Shown here piece by piece: positions 18,147 through 26,929 of a stretch of DNA of 64,000 bases. The notes under the pieces are model-generated. The model did no database searches. It worked only from the letters and a program-made list of their open reading frames with translations, and had not been told where the DNA came from. This stretch comes from Dactylosporangium vinaceum (GTDB taxonomy: Bacteria; Actinomycetota; Actinomycetes; Mycobacteriales; Micromonosporaceae). The DNA is taken from the NCBI RefSeq assembly GCF_019904175.1, contig NZ_CP061913.1:992001-1056000 (forward strand), in the 5' to 3' direction. Both the position numbers and the translations under genes were made by a program. The stretch's first letter is position 1; each line of letters starts with the position of its first letter.

Positions 18147-19682
18147 ATGACCGCGGATCCACCCGCCGTCGAGCTGAAGGGGATCACGAAGCGGTTCCCC
18201 GGCGTTGTGGCCAACTCCGACGTCAATCTCACCGTGCGCAAGGGCACGATCCACGCGATCGTCGGTGAGAACGGGGCCGGCAAGTCGACCCTGATGAAGA
18301 TCCTCTACGGCATGCAGCCGCCCGACGAAGGCGAGATCATCGTCGACGGCAAGCCGGTGCGGTTCTCGTCGCCCCAGGGCGCGATCGAGGTCGGCATCGG
18401 CATGGTGCACCAGCACTTCATGCTGGCCGACAACTTCACGGTGACCGAGAACGTCGTGCTCGGCGCCGAGCGGCTGCACGGCATCGGGGGACGGGCCAAA
18501 GCCAAGATCCAAGAGATTTCGCAGCGGTACGGCTTGGGCGTGCGCCCGGATGAGCTGGTGGAGAACCTCGGGGTCGGCGACCGGCAGCGCGTGGAGATCC
18601 TGAAGGTCCTCTACCGCGGCGCCCGCATCCTGATCCTCGACGAGCCGACAGCGGTGCTTGTCCCGCAGGAGGTCGACGAGCTCTTCGGCAACCTCCGCGA
18701 GCTCATCCGCGAGGGCCTCACCGTGCTGTTCATCTCACACAAGCTCGACGAGGTGCGGGCGGTGGCCGACGACATCACCGTCATCCGCCGCGGCACCACT
18801 GTCGCCTCGGTCAAGCCGGCCGAGGTCACCGCCCGCCAGCTGGCCACCCTGATGGTCGGCAGCGAGCTACCCAGCCCGGAGGCCCGCGAGTCGACGGTCA
18901 CCGACGAGCCGGCCCTGATCGTCGAGGGGCTCACGGTCGGCGGCGCGTCCGGCAGCCGCCCGCTCGTCGACAACGCGACGTTCACGATCCACCGGGGCGA
19001 GGTCCTCGGCATCGCCGGCGTCGAGGGCAACGGCCAGGCCGAGCTGGCCGAGGCCATCCTCGGCATGCGGGCCGCGACCGGCACCGTCCGGCTCGGCGCC
19101 GACGACGTGTCGGGCTGGAGCACCCGGCGCCGCCGCGAGGCCGGCATCGGCTACATCCCCGAGGACCGGCACCGCCAGGGCCTGCTCCTGGACGCCTCGC
19201 TGTGGGAGAACCGCATCCTCGGCCACCAGACCGAGCGGCCCAACGCCCGCGGCTTCCTCATCGACGTCGGCGGCGCCCGGCGCGACACCCAGCGCATCGT
19301 CGAGCAGTACGACGTGCGCACCCCCAGCATCGACGTGGCCGCCGTGGCCCTGTCCGGCGGCAACCAGCAGAAGCTCATCGTCGGCCGGGAGATGAGCCAC
19401 GAGCCGAAGATCCTCATCGCCGCCCACCCGACCCGCGGGGTCGACGTCGGTGCCCAGGCCGCGATCTGGGACCACATCCGCAACGCGCGCATCGCCGGCA
19501 TGGGCGTGCTGCTGATCTCGGCCGACCTCGACGAGCTCATCGGCCTGTCGGACTCGCTCAAGGTCATCTACGGTGGACGGCTGGTGGCCGACGCCGACCC
19601 GGCGACCGTCACCCCCGAGCAGCTGGGCGTCGCCATGACCGGCGCGGCGAGCGATGACGAGACCGAGGAGACCCCCGAGTGA
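18147..19682 (+). CDS. Nucleoside ABC transporter ATP-binding protein (tandem ATPase), 511 aa
   Basis: It has two fused ABC ATPase domains, as in the ribose/nucleoside (CUT2-like) class. The first has Walker A GENGAGKST near residues 38-46, a Q-loop MVHQHFML, a divergent signature VENLGVGDRQRVEI and Walker B ILILDEPTAVL. The second has a degenerate Walker A (GVEGNGQAEL near 290), signature ALSGGNQQKLIVGREM and Walker B ILIAAHPTRGVDVGA. The degenerate second site is normal for the family. ATG is preceded by TAGGAG. Its stop overlaps the GTG of the first permease by 4 nt. Confidence 0.94.
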   Translation: MTADPPAVELKGITKRFPGVVANSDVNLTVRKGTIHAIVGENGAGKSTLMKILYGMQPPDEGEIIVDGKPVRFSSPQGAIEVGIGMVHQHFMLADNFTVTENVVLGAERLHGIGGRAKAKIQEISQRYGLGVRPDELVENLGVGDRQRVEILKVLYRGARILILDEPTAVLVPQEVDELFGNLRELIREGLTVLFISHKLDEVRAVADDITVIRRGTTVASVKPAEVTARQLATLMVGSELPSPEARESTVTDEPALIVEGLTVGGASGSRPLVDNATFTIHRGEVLGIAGVEGNGQAELAEAILGMRAATGTVRLGADDVSGWSTRRRREAGIGYIPEDRHRQGLLLDASLWENRILGHQTERPNARGFLIDVGGARRDTQRIVEQYDVRTPSIDVAAVALSGGNQQKLIVGREMSHEPKILIAAHPTRGVDVGAQAAIWDHIRNARIAGMGVLLISADLDELIGLSDSLKVIYGGRLVADADPATVTPEQLGVAMTGAASDDETEETPE

Positions 19683-20854
19683 GCGCGGCCACGACATCCG
19701 TCGCCTCCCCGCCGCCGTTCTGGCGGCGCATCGACCCGGCCAAGCTGCTGCCGCAGATCCTCGCTCCGGTGGCGGCGCTGCTGCTGGCCGCGGCCATCTC
19801 CTGGATCGTGCTGGAGCTGACCGACAAGGACGCGCTGCAGGCGTTCAACGACATGTGGGAGTTCGGGCAGAAGCCGGACTCGATCGTGGAGATCCTGAAC
19901 AAGGCGAGCGAGTACTACATCGCCGCCATCGCGGTCGCCATCGGCTTCAAGATGGGCCTGTTCAACATCGGCGTCGAGGGCCAGTCGAAGATCGGCGCGT
20001 TCATGGCCGGCGCGCTGGCCAGCGCCTCCTTCATGAGCTGGGTGCCCGGCCCGGTGCGGATCGCGATGATCATCGTCGTGGCCGCGCTCGTCGGCGCGGC
20101 CTGGGCCTCGATCGCCGCGCTGCTGAAGACCCAGCGCGGGGTCAGCGAGGTCATCTCCACGCTGATGCTCAACGCGATCGGCGCCCAGGTGGTGACCTGG
20201 CTGCTCAACGACCACTGGGGCGTGCAGCAGCCGGGCGCGCAGATCAAGACCACCGGCGTGCTGCCCAAGGACTCCTGGATGCCCGGCCTGCCGATCGTCA
20301 ACGGCACCGAGCAGAAGGTGCTGGGCTTCCTGGTCATCGCCGTGGTCCTCGGCATCGCCTACTGGTTCACCATCAACCGCACCCGCTTCGGCTTCGACCT
20401 GCGGGCCACCGGCTGGAACCCGTTCGCGGCCACCGCCAGCGGCGTGAGCGCCAAGAAGATGGTCATCACCGCGATGGTCGTCTCGGGAGCGGTCGGCGGC
20501 CTGGTCAACCTGCCCCGCATGCTCGGCGAGACCCACACCTACACCGAGGGCTTCGGCGGCATCGGCTTCACCGGCATCGCGGTCGCGCTGCTGGGCCGCA
20601 ACCACCCCGTCGGCATGGCCCTGGGCGCGATCCTGTGGGGCTTCCTGGCCCGGTCGCAGCTCATCCTCGACCTCGACGGCATCCCGAAAGAGATCGTGGT
20701 GATCATGCAGGGCGTCGCTGTCCTGTCCGTGGTCGTCGCCTACGAGCTGGCCAACCGCATCGGCCGCCGGGCACAGCAGCAGCGGGTCGGGGCCGCCACG
20801 GCGGCGCCGGTCGGCTCGGCCCCGCTGGCCGCGAGCGCGGAGGAGTCGAAGTGA
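19679..20854 (+). CDS. Nucleoside ABC transporter permease 1, 391 aa
   Basis: BPD_transp_2-family membrane subunit with about 8-9 hydrophobic segments. A cytoplasmic N-terminus precedes LAPVAALLLAAAISWIVLEL near residues 30-50. The characteristic block FKMGLFNIGVEGQSKIGAFMA is near 90-110, followed by RGVSEVISTLMLNAIG. A GFGGIGFTGIAVALLGRNHPVG motif lies near 285-305. It pairs with the second permease to form the channel. The GTG start overlaps the ATPase stop and its own stop overlaps the next GTG, so the operon is translationally coupled. Confidence 0.93.
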   Translation: MSAATTSVASPPPFWRRIDPAKLLPQILAPVAALLLAAAISWIVLELTDKDALQAFNDMWEFGQKPDSIVEILNKASEYYIAAIAVAIGFKMGLFNIGVEGQSKIGAFMAGALASASFMSWVPGPVRIAMIIVVAALVGAAWASIAALLKTQRGVSEVISTLMLNAIGAQVVTWLLNDHWGVQQPGAQIKTTGVLPKDSWMPGLPIVNGTEQKVLGFLVIAVVLGIAYWFTINRTRFGFDLRATGWNPFAATASGVSAKKMVITAMVVSGAVGGLVNLPRMLGETHTYTEGFGGIGFTGIAVALLGRNHPVGMALGAILWGFLARSQLILDLDGIPKEIVVIMQGVAVLSVVVAYELANRIGRRAQQQRVGAATAAPVGSAPLAASAEESK

Positions 20855-22110
20855 GCACCGACGCCATCCTCTCCGAGGTCACGGCCGGCCCGGCCGCGCC
20901 CCGCAAGCGCCGTCTGAGCACTGCCCGCATCCTGCTCATCGTCGCGGGCGTGCTGATCGGCCTGTCCCTGGTGCACCTGCTGACCGGGGCCGACGACGTC
21001 ACCTCGCAGGGCGCCATCCAGGCCGCGCTGCAGGCGGCCGTTCCGATCGGCCTGGCCGGGCTCGGCGGCCTCTGGGCCGAGCGGGCCGGCGTGGTCAACA
21101 TCGGCCTCGAGGGCCAGATGATCCTCGGCACCTGGTTCGGCGCCTGGGGAAGCCTCCAGTTCGGACCCTGGATCGGCCTGCTCGTCGGCATCGCCGGCGG
21201 CGCGATCGGCGGCCTCCTGCACGCGCTGGCCACCGTCACGTTCGGCGTCGACCACATCATCTCCGGTGTGGCCATCACGCTGCTGGCGCCGGGCGTGACC
21301 CGCTACCTGTCCTTCATCACCTGGGGCAGCGCCGGCGCGACCCAGTCGCCCGCGCTCCAGCCGGACCAGACGATCCCCCGGGTGTCGGTGCCGGGCGTCG
21401 ACCACCTGGCCGGGCTCGAGAAGCACCACTGGTTCCTGATCAGCGACCTGGCCGGCGTCCTGCGCGGCCTACTCGTGGACGTGTCGCTGGTGACGGTGCT
21501 CGCCGTGCTGCTGATCATCGGAACCTGGCTGGTGCTGTGGCGCACCGGGTTCGGCCTGCGCGTGCGCAGCGTCGGCGAGGACCCGCAGGCGGCCGAGAGC
21601 CTCGGGATCAACGTGTACAAGTACAAGTACTACGGCGTCGTCATCTCGGGCGCGATGGCCGGTCTGGGCGGCGTCTACCTGGCCACGGTCAGCTCCGTGA
21701 TCTTCCGCGAGGGCCAGACCGGCGGGCGCGGATACATCGGCCTGGCCGCGATGATCTTCGGTAACTGGCGGCCCGGTGGCCTGGCGCTCGGCGCCTCGCT
21801 GTTCGGATACACCGACGCGCTGCAGCTGCGGCGCGGGTCGGAGTCCCTGCACGCCCTGCTGATCCTGGTCGGGCTGCTGCTGCTGGCCCTGGCCGCGTGG
21901 GAGATCCTGCGCCGGCGCAACTACATCGTCGGCGGGGCCGCCGGGGTCCTCGGCATCGGCGCCTACGTGCTGTTCTTCACGGTCGACACGATCCCGACGG
22001 CGCTGGTGCAGGCCGCGCCGTACATCACCGTGCTCGTCGTGCTCGCCCTGGCGGCCCAGCGGCTGCGGATGCCCGCGGCCGACGGCAAGCCCTACCGCCG
22101 CGGTGGATGA
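20851..22110 (+). CDS. Nucleoside ABC transporter permease 2, 419 aa
   Basis: Second BPD_transp_2 permease. Family motifs are WAERAGVVNIGLEGQMILG near residues 72-90, TFGVDHIISGVAITLL and FREGQTGGRGYIGLAAMIFGNW. It has about ten hydrophobic segments, with the last (ITVLVVLALAAQRLRM) near the C-terminus. Four-nt GTGA overlap with permease 1 fixes the start; a much longer frame from 19654 is a shadow of the first permease gene. The next gene, cdd, begins 89 nt later after a terminator-like hairpin, so it may be transcribed separately. Confidence 0.93.
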   Translation: MSTDAILSEVTAGPAAPRKRRLSTARILLIVAGVLIGLSLVHLLTGADDVTSQGAIQAALQAAVPIGLAGLGGLWAERAGVVNIGLEGQMILGTWFGAWGSLQFGPWIGLLVGIAGGAIGGLLHALATVTFGVDHIISGVAITLLAPGVTRYLSFITWGSAGATQSPALQPDQTIPRVSVPGVDHLAGLEKHHWFLISDLAGVLRGLLVDVSLVTVLAVLLIIGTWLVLWRTGFGLRVRSVGEDPQAAESLGINVYKYKYYGVVISGAMAGLGGVYLATVSSVIFREGQTGGRGYIGLAAMIFGNWRPGGLALGASLFGYTDALQLRRGSESLHALLILVGLLLLALAAWEILRRRNYIVGGAAGVLGIGAYVLFFTVDTIPTALVQAAPYITVLVVLALAAQRLRMPAADGKPYRRGG

Positions 22111-22113
22111 CGC

Positions 22114-22150
22114 GGGGCCGACACGCTCCGGCCCCGGGCCGGTTTTGATT
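22114..22150 (+). terminator. Candidate intrinsic terminator after the transporter operon
   Basis: The arms GGGGCCG (22114-22120) and CGGCCCC (22129-22135) enclose an 8-nt loop. The downstream stretch GGTTTTGATTGTTGTTG (22140-22156) is unusually T-rich for this DNA. It separates the transporter genes from cdd; read-through is possible. Confidence 0.55.
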
Positions 22151-22198
22151 GTTGTTGCGAAGCCCAGAGCGAAACCGGGCTGGGTGGAAGATGGTGTG

Positions 22199-22924
22199 GT
22201 GAACCCTTCATCGGTTGATTGGGCCGCGCTGCGCAGCGCGGCGGTCGCGGCCATGGAGCGGGCGTATGCGCCCTACTCCAAGTTTCCGGTCGGTGCCGCC
22301 GCGCTCGTCGACGACGGCCGGGTCGTGGTCGGCTGCAACGTCGAGAACGCCTCCTACGGCCTCGGCCTGTGCGCCGAGTGCGGCCTGGTGTCCAGCCTGC
22401 AGGTCACCGGTGGCGGCCGGCTCGTCGCGCTGGCCTGCGTGGACGCCGACGGCGCGCCGCTCATGCCGTGCGGGCGCTGCCGGCAGCTGCTCTGGGAGCA
22501 CGGCGGGGCATCGCTGCTGATCGACCACGCCCGGGGACCGCAGCCGATGTCGGCGCTGCTGCCCTACGCGTTCGACGACGCCGACCTGGCCCGCGTCAAC
22601 GATCGGGAGCTCGACCTCGGCCCGACCGTCCCGGCCGCGCTGGCCCTGAAGGTCGGCAGCGGCACCGTCTTCGTGCACCCGGACGTCGCCGAGGGCCGCC
22701 AGGTCTGGACGTCGTACTGGGAACGCTCGTCCGGCACCGGTGAGGACGAGCCGGCGGGCATCCTGGAGGAGGGCCCGATCTTCGCCACCGCCGGCGAGGC
22801 CGTCGACTGGGGCCGCATCCGCACCCCGCGGGTCGTGGTCGTCGACGCGCAGGGCACCGCCAGCTGGGCCGGCGACACCCCGCGCCCGGCCGGCATCGAA
22901 CAGGACTGGAGCAGTCGATCATGA
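22199..22924 (+). CDS. cdd: Cytidine deaminase with C-terminal extension, 241 aa
   Basis: Zinc enzyme that deaminates cytidine and deoxycytidine to uridine and deoxyuridine. The first 135 residues form a complete Cdd domain: YAPYSKFPVGAAAL, the substrate motif NVENASYGLGLCAE with zinc Cys and catalytic Glu, and PCGRCRQLLWE with the other two zinc ligands. About 105 more residues follow (VFVHPDVAEGRQVWTSYWERSSG onward), beyond the normal single-domain length of about 130. Their function is unknown to me. The GTG start has GGAAG 8 nt upstream; the adjacent GTG at 22196 is possible. The stop overlaps the ATG of the 30-aa repeat ORF. Confidence 0.93.
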   Translation: MNPSSVDWAALRSAAVAAMERAYAPYSKFPVGAAALVDDGRVVVGCNVENASYGLGLCAECGLVSSLQVTGGGRLVALACVDADGAPLMPCGRCRQLLWEHGGASLLIDHARGPQPMSALLPYAFDDADLARVNDRELDLGPTVPAALALKVGSGTVFVHPDVAEGRQVWTSYWERSSGTGEDEPAGILEEGPIFATAGEAVDWGRIRTPRVVVVDAQGTASWAGDTPRPAGIEQDWSSRS

Positions 22925-23013
22925 GCGGTACGGAGCGCAGCGGAGTGGCCGCTCATCAGCAGTGCGGGGCGGGGCTCAGGGCGGCGCCGGAGCTTGCGGA
23001 GGTGCTGGCATGA
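22921..23013 (+). CDS. Small ORF, 30 aa, encoded within a repeated element (copy 2)
   Basis: This is the counterpart of the ORF at 3239-3331. The peptide starts MSGTERSGVAAHQ and ends APELAEVLA. Its ATG overlaps the cdd stop (ATGA 22921-22924) and its TGA overlaps the deoA ATG (ATGA 23010-23013). It is therefore tightly coupled to both neighbours, as a real gene in a polycistron would be. No family is recognised. Conservation of ORF length, both boundary overlaps and 22 of 30 residues argues for function at either the RNA or the peptide level. Confidence 0.45.
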   Translation: MSGTERSGVAAHQQCGAGLRAAPELAEVLA

Positions 23014-23014
23014 G
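22921..23014 (+). repeat. Dispersed 93-bp intergenic repeat, copy 2 (before deoA)
   Basis: Ungapped match to 3239-3332 (77 of 93 bases identical). The inverted arms ATGAGCGG (22921-22928) and CCGCTCAT (22949-22956) are preserved. The 3' block provides GGAGG and the deoA start codon. Confidence 0.85.
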
Positions 23015-24287
23015 CTTCGCGGCCGTGGACATCATCCGTACCAAGCGCGACAAGGGCGTACTGAGCGACGCCCAGATCGACTGGGTGGTCGCCGCCTACA
23101 CCCGCGGCGAGGTGGCCGACGAGCAGATGAGCGCCCTGGCCATGGCCATCCTGCTCAACGGCATGACGCCCGGCGAGATCGCCCGCTGGACCGCGGCGAT
23201 GATCGCCTCGGGGGAGCGGCTCGACCTGTCCAAGGTCGGCCGGCCGACCGTCGACAAGCACTCCACCGGCGGGGTCGGCGACAAGATCACGCTGCCCCTC
23301 ACGCCGCTCGTGGCCGCCTGCGGCGCGGCCGTGCCGCAGCTGTCCGGGCGCGGTCTCGGCCACACCGGCGGCACCCTTGACAAGCTGGAAGCCATCCCCG
23401 GATTCGGGACCCGCCTGTCGAACGACGAGTTCGCGGAGCAGCTGCGCACCGTTGGCGCGGCCATCTGCGCGGCCGGCGACGGGCTCGCCCCGGCCGACCG
23501 CAAGCTCTACGCGCTACGGGACGTCACCGGCACGGTCGAGGCGATCCCGCTCATCGCCAGCTCGATCATGAGCAAGAAGATCGCCGAGGGCACGTCCGCG
23601 CTCGTCCTCGACGTGAAGTTCGGCGCGGGCGCGTTCATGCGCGAGGTCGCCGACGCCCGCGAGCTGGCCCGCACCATGGTCGAGCTGGGCAAGGCCCACG
23701 GCGTCACCACCGTCGCGCTGCTCACCGACATGGAGTGGCCGCTCGGGCGCGCGGTCGGGCACTCCGTCGAGGTCGAGGAGTCGCTCGAGGTGCTGGCCGG
23801 GGGCGGGCCGCCGGACGTGGTCGCGCTGACCCTGGCCCTGGCCCGGGAGATGCTCGACGCGGTGGGTCTCGGCGACGCCGACCCGCAGGAGGCGATCGCG
23901 AGCGGGCGGGCCATGGACTCGTGGCGGGCCCTGGTGCGCGCGCAGGGCGGCGATCCGGACGCGCCGCTGCCGGTCGCCAACGAGGTGGAGACCATCACCG
24001 CGAGCGCCGACGGGTTCGTGTCGGGGCTCGACGCATACGCGATCGGGGTGGCCGCCTGGCGCCTGGGAGCCGGCCGGGCCCGTAAGGAGGACCCGGTGAG
24101 CGCCTCGGCCGGGATCATCCTGCACCGCCGGCCCGGAGACCCGGTGCACGCCGGTGACGTGCTCATGGAGCTGCGGGCCGAGGACGCCGCGAAGCTTCCG
24201 GCCGCGCTGGAGGTGGCTCGCGGTGCTGTCGGCTTGGCTGAGGTACCCCCGGCTAAAAGGCCCTTGATTCTCGACCGGATCTCCTGA
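23010..24287 (+). CDS. deoA: Thymidine phosphorylase, 425 aa
   Basis: Converts thymidine (or uridine in pyrimidine-nucleoside phosphorylase variants) and phosphate to base plus (deoxy)ribose-1-phosphate. The family signature DKHSTGGVGDKITLPLTPLVAACG is near residues 82-105, followed by SGRGLGHTGGTLDKLEAIPGF. The phosphate-binding and catalytic residues include the His of DKHSTGG. IASSIMSKKIAEGTSALVLDVKFGAGAFM and the C-terminal all-beta domain (HRRPGDPVHAGDVLMEL) are also present. The start at 23010 gives the normal N-terminus; longer frames translate the repeat. The partner step, DeoC, is encoded at 40199-41134. Confidence 0.95.
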   Translation: MSFAAVDIIRTKRDKGVLSDAQIDWVVAAYTRGEVADEQMSALAMAILLNGMTPGEIARWTAAMIASGERLDLSKVGRPTVDKHSTGGVGDKITLPLTPLVAACGAAVPQLSGRGLGHTGGTLDKLEAIPGFGTRLSNDEFAEQLRTVGAAICAAGDGLAPADRKLYALRDVTGTVEAIPLIASSIMSKKIAEGTSALVLDVKFGAGAFMREVADARELARTMVELGKAHGVTTVALLTDMEWPLGRAVGHSVEVEESLEVLAGGGPPDVVALTLALAREMLDAVGLGDADPQEAIASGRAMDSWRALVRAQGGDPDAPLPVANEVETITASADGFVSGLDAYAIGVAAWRLGAGRARKEDPVSASAGIILHRRPGDPVHAGDVLMELRAEDAAKLPAALEVARGAVGLAEVPPAKRPLILDRIS

Positions 24288-24324
24288 TGCGCACCCCGTC
24301 CGAACGTACGGTTATTGTGCCCCG

Positions 24325-25002
24325 GTGATCACCACGGCGCCGGATCCGCAGCGCGTGCGGGAGGCCAGCCTCGAGGAGCTGCACCGCCTGCGGCTCCCAC
24401 TGCCCCCACCCGACTTTCCGCTGGTCTGGGAGCCGGGAGACCAGCTCCGGCTGCGCCCCGGGCCGGAGATCGAGGCGCGGGCGGCGATCCTCAACGTGGT
24501 GCTGGCCCGGGCCTACGGCCTGCCGCCCGAGCTCGGCGTGCAGTGGCTGAGCGAGGCCCGCCTGGTCAGCCGGCTGACCCCGCCGGAGTGGCAGTTCGTC
24601 GCCGAGTCGACCGGGGACCAGCACGCGTTCGCCCGGCACGTGGAGGCGCTGTTCGCACTGTCGTGGCTGCTCGGCATCGCGATGGACCTCGACCCCTTGC
24701 GCCCGGCGGACGCGGAGGGGCTCAGCGAGCGCCTGCCCGACCTGCGGCAGGGGGAGAGCTTCGAGGCCTGGCGCCGGCGCACGCTCGTCGCCCTGCGCTC
24801 GGCGTCGGCCGCGGCCCAGCAGCTCGACCTCTACTACTGCCTCGGCTGGTCGCTGGGGGAGTGCGAGCGCCGGCAGCTGCCCCCGCCGGTCGAGGCGAAC
24901 GTGGCCGTGCAGCGGCGGTGGGCTCTGGAGTGGGCAGTCGTCTTCGCCGGGCCCTACCACGGCGCGGCCCCCGGCTGGGAACAGGTCGACCTCTCTACAT
25001 AA
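24325..25002 (+). CDS. DUF4272-like hypothetical protein, 225 aa
   Basis: The pattern REASLEELHRLRLPLPP, EIEARAAILNVVLARAYGLPPE, ALFALSWLLGIAMDLDPL and a final LYYCLGWSLGECERR / VAVQRRWALEWAV resembles the DUF4272 family; the function of that family is unknown. It appears soluble, helical and without motifs for catalysis. The GTG start follows the deoA stop by 37 nt. It converges on rlmA with only 5 nt between the stop codons. Confidence 0.75.
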   Translation: MITTAPDPQRVREASLEELHRLRLPLPPPDFPLVWEPGDQLRLRPGPEIEARAAILNVVLARAYGLPPELGVQWLSEARLVSRLTPPEWQFVAESTGDQHAFARHVEALFALSWLLGIAMDLDPLRPADAEGLSERLPDLRQGESFEAWRRRTLVALRSASAAAQQLDLYYCLGWSLGECERRQLPPPVEANVAVQRRWALEWAVVFAGPYHGAAPGWEQVDLST

Positions 25003-25007
25003 GTGAT

Positions 25008-25832
25008 CTATATATAAGGCCGCCAGACCGTGAGGTCGACGTCGAGCGTGGCGGTGATGGGCCCGCGCCATCCGTCGAGCGCTGTGGCGATCGCGTCCCG
25101 GTCGGTGTGCCACGCGCTCGGCCCCATCCCGACAAGCGCCTCGGCGTCGGCCCGGGTGAGGCGCAGCGTGTCGTGGATCCGGCGCCGGTGCGTGCGCACG
25201 AACCACCGGTCCAGGCTCTTGTGCAGGCGCTCGTCCTTGGCCGGGTCGACGGAGATCAGGCCCAGGGCGGCGACCAGCTCGGCCAGGTGGTCGGCGGCCG
25301 GCGTGGCCACGACCAGGGCGCCCCCGGGGGCGAGGACGCGGGCGAACTCGGCCCCCGAGCGGGGTGCGAAGACGTCCAGGACGACCGCGGCAGTGTGATC
25401 GGCGAGGGGGAGGCCCTGCCAGATGTCGGCGCGGACGCCCCCGATGCGCTCGTGGGCCCGGGCCGCGCGCTTGAGGGCGGCCTTGGAGGTGTCCACGGCC
25501 AGGCCGTCCTGGCCGTCTCCGAGCGCCGCGGCCAGGTAGTGGGCGGTGCCGGCACCCACCTCGAGCACCAGGCCCGGCTGCTCGGCCGCGACCACCTCGG
25601 CCACGGCCGTGCTCAGCGCGGCGAAGTGGCCGGCCGTCAGCAGGGCCTCGCGGGCCGCGACCATCTCCGCCGTGTCGCCGGTGTGGACGGGGCGGCCGGC
25701 GGTCAGGTCGGCGTAGCCCTGCCGGGCGATGTCGAACGAGTGACCTCGCGCGCACTGCAGCGCGCGGTCGGCCTGGACGAACGGCTCGCGGCACACGGGA
25801 CACCGCAGATGTGTGATGACGGCGGTTAGCAC
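25008..25832 (-). CDS. rlmA: 23S rRNA (guanine-N1)-methyltransferase RlmA-type, 274 aa
   Basis: S-adenosylmethionine-dependent enzyme that methylates a guanine in helix 35 of 23S rRNA. The N-terminal zinc site is CPVCREPFVQADRALQCARGH (three Cys, one His) at about residues 10-30. The SAM motif is VLEVGAGTAHYLAAAL near 93-108. In Gram-positive bacteria the family includes RlmA(II)/TlrB, which modifies G748 and can give tylosin resistance. Which position this enzyme modifies is not readable here. The GTG start is only 17 bp from the divergent add ATG. Confidence 0.88.
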   Translation of the reverse strand: MLTAVITHLRCPVCREPFVQADRALQCARGHSFDIARQGYADLTAGRPVHTGDTAEMVAAREALLTAGHFAALSTAVAEVVAAEQPGLVLEVGAGTAHYLAAALGDGQDGLAVDTSKAALKRAARAHERIGGVRADIWQGLPLADHTAAVVLDVFAPRSGAEFARVLAPGGALVVATPAADHLAELVAALGLISVDPAKDERLHKSLDRWFVRTHRRRIHDTLRLTRADAEALVGMGPSAWHTDRDAIATALDGWRGPITATLDVDLTVWRPYI

Positions 25833-25834
25833 AC

Positions 25835-25849
25835 CACTAGTGTCAGGGC
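25835..25849 (+). promoter_or_regulatory. Probable leaderless promoter of add (TAGTGT -10 within palindrome CACTAGTG)
   Basis: TAGTGT (25838-25843) fits the actinobacterial -10 TANNNT and ends 6 nt before the add ATG, which places the start point at or next to the A of ATG. No Shine-Dalgarno precedes the ATG. The -10 is embedded in the palindrome CACTAGTG (25835-25842) in a 17-bp divergent gap. Confidence 0.5.
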
Positions 25850-26929
25850 ATGGTTGCTCCGAGTTTCGACGAGATCCGTCGTGCGCCCAAGGCTCTGCTC
25901 CACGACCACCTGGACGGCGGGCTGCGGCCGGCCACGATCCTGGACCTCGCGGCCGAGATCGGCCACGAGCTGCCGGCCGCCACGCCCGAGGGGCTCGGGG
26001 AGTGGTTCGTCGCCGCGGCGGACTCGGGTTCGCTGGAGCGTTACCTGGAGACGTTCGCCCACACCGTCGCGGTGATGCAGACCGCTGACGCGCTGCACCG
26101 GGTCGCCCGCGAGTGCGCGCTGGACCTGGCCGCCGACGGGGTCGTGTACGCCGAGGTCCGCTTCGCGCCCGAGCAGCACCTGGAGGCCGGGCTGACCCTG
26201 CCCCAGGTCGTCGAGGCAGTGCTCGACGGGTTCCGGGCCGGCTCGGCCGAGGCCGCCGCGCAGGGCCGCCCGATCCGGGTCGGCACCCTGCTGACCGCGA
26301 TGCGCCACGCGGCCCGGTCGATGGAGATCGCCGAGCTGTCGATCCGCTACCGGGACTCCGGCGTCGTGGGCTTCGACATCGCCGGCGCCGAGGCCGGTTT
26401 TCCTCCCACCCGGCACCTGGACGCGTTCGAGTACCTCCAGCGCGAGAACTCACATTTCACCATTCACGCGGGTGAGGCTTTCGGTCTGCCGTCGATCTGG
26501 CAGGCGCTGCAGTGGTGCGGCGCGGACCGGCTCGGACACGGTGTCCGCATCGTCGACGACATCGCGGCCGATGCTGAGGGTCGCAATTCGCTCGGCCGCC
26601 TCGCCGCGTATGTGCGCGACAAGCGCATCCCGCTGGAGCTGTGCCCGTCGTCGAACGTGCAGACCGGCGCGGCCCCGTCGATCCGGGAGCACCCGATCGG
26701 ACTGCTGCGTGACCTGCGCTTCCGGGTCACTGTCAACACCGACAACCGGCTGATGAGCGGCACCAGCATGTCCCGCGAGATGGCCCTGCTGGTCGAGGCG
26801 TTCGGGTATGGATGGGCGGAATTGCAGTGGTTCACGGTCAATGCGATGAAGAGTGCGTTCATTCCGTTCGATGAGCGGCTGGCCCTGATCAACGACGTGA
26901 TCAAGCCTGCCTACGCAAAGCTGGCATGA
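25850..26929 (+). CDS. add: Adenosine deaminase, 359 aa
   Basis: Zinc metalloenzyme converting adenosine and deoxyadenosine to inosine forms. Metal and catalytic motifs in order are HDHLDGG near residue 18, the substrate region [22 protein letters not shown] near 205 (metal His and catalytic Glu), DRLGHGV near 227, and [14 protein letters not shown] near 300, which is the usual actinobacterial form of the TDDP motif. Length matches the family. The context with deoA, cdd and a nucleoside transporter supports salvage. No ribosome-binding site precedes the ATG; translation is probably leaderless. Confidence 0.95.
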   Translation: MVAPSFDEIRRAPKALLHDHLDGGLRPATILDLAAEIGHELPAATPEGLGEWFVAAADSGSLERYLETFAHTVAVMQTADALHRVARECALDLAADGVVYAEVRFAPEQHLEAGLTLPQVVEAVLDGFRAGSAEAAAQGRPIRVGTLLTAMRHAARSMEIAELSIRYRDSGVVGFDIAGAEAGFPPTRHLDAFEYLQRENSHFTIHAGEAFGLPSIWQALQWCGADRLGHGVRIVDDIAADAEGRNSLGRLAAYVRDKRIPLELCPSSNVQTGAAPSIREHPIGLLRDLRFRVTVNTDNRLMSGTSMSREMALLVEAFGYGWAELQWFTVNAMKSAFIPFDERLALINDVIKPAYAKLA

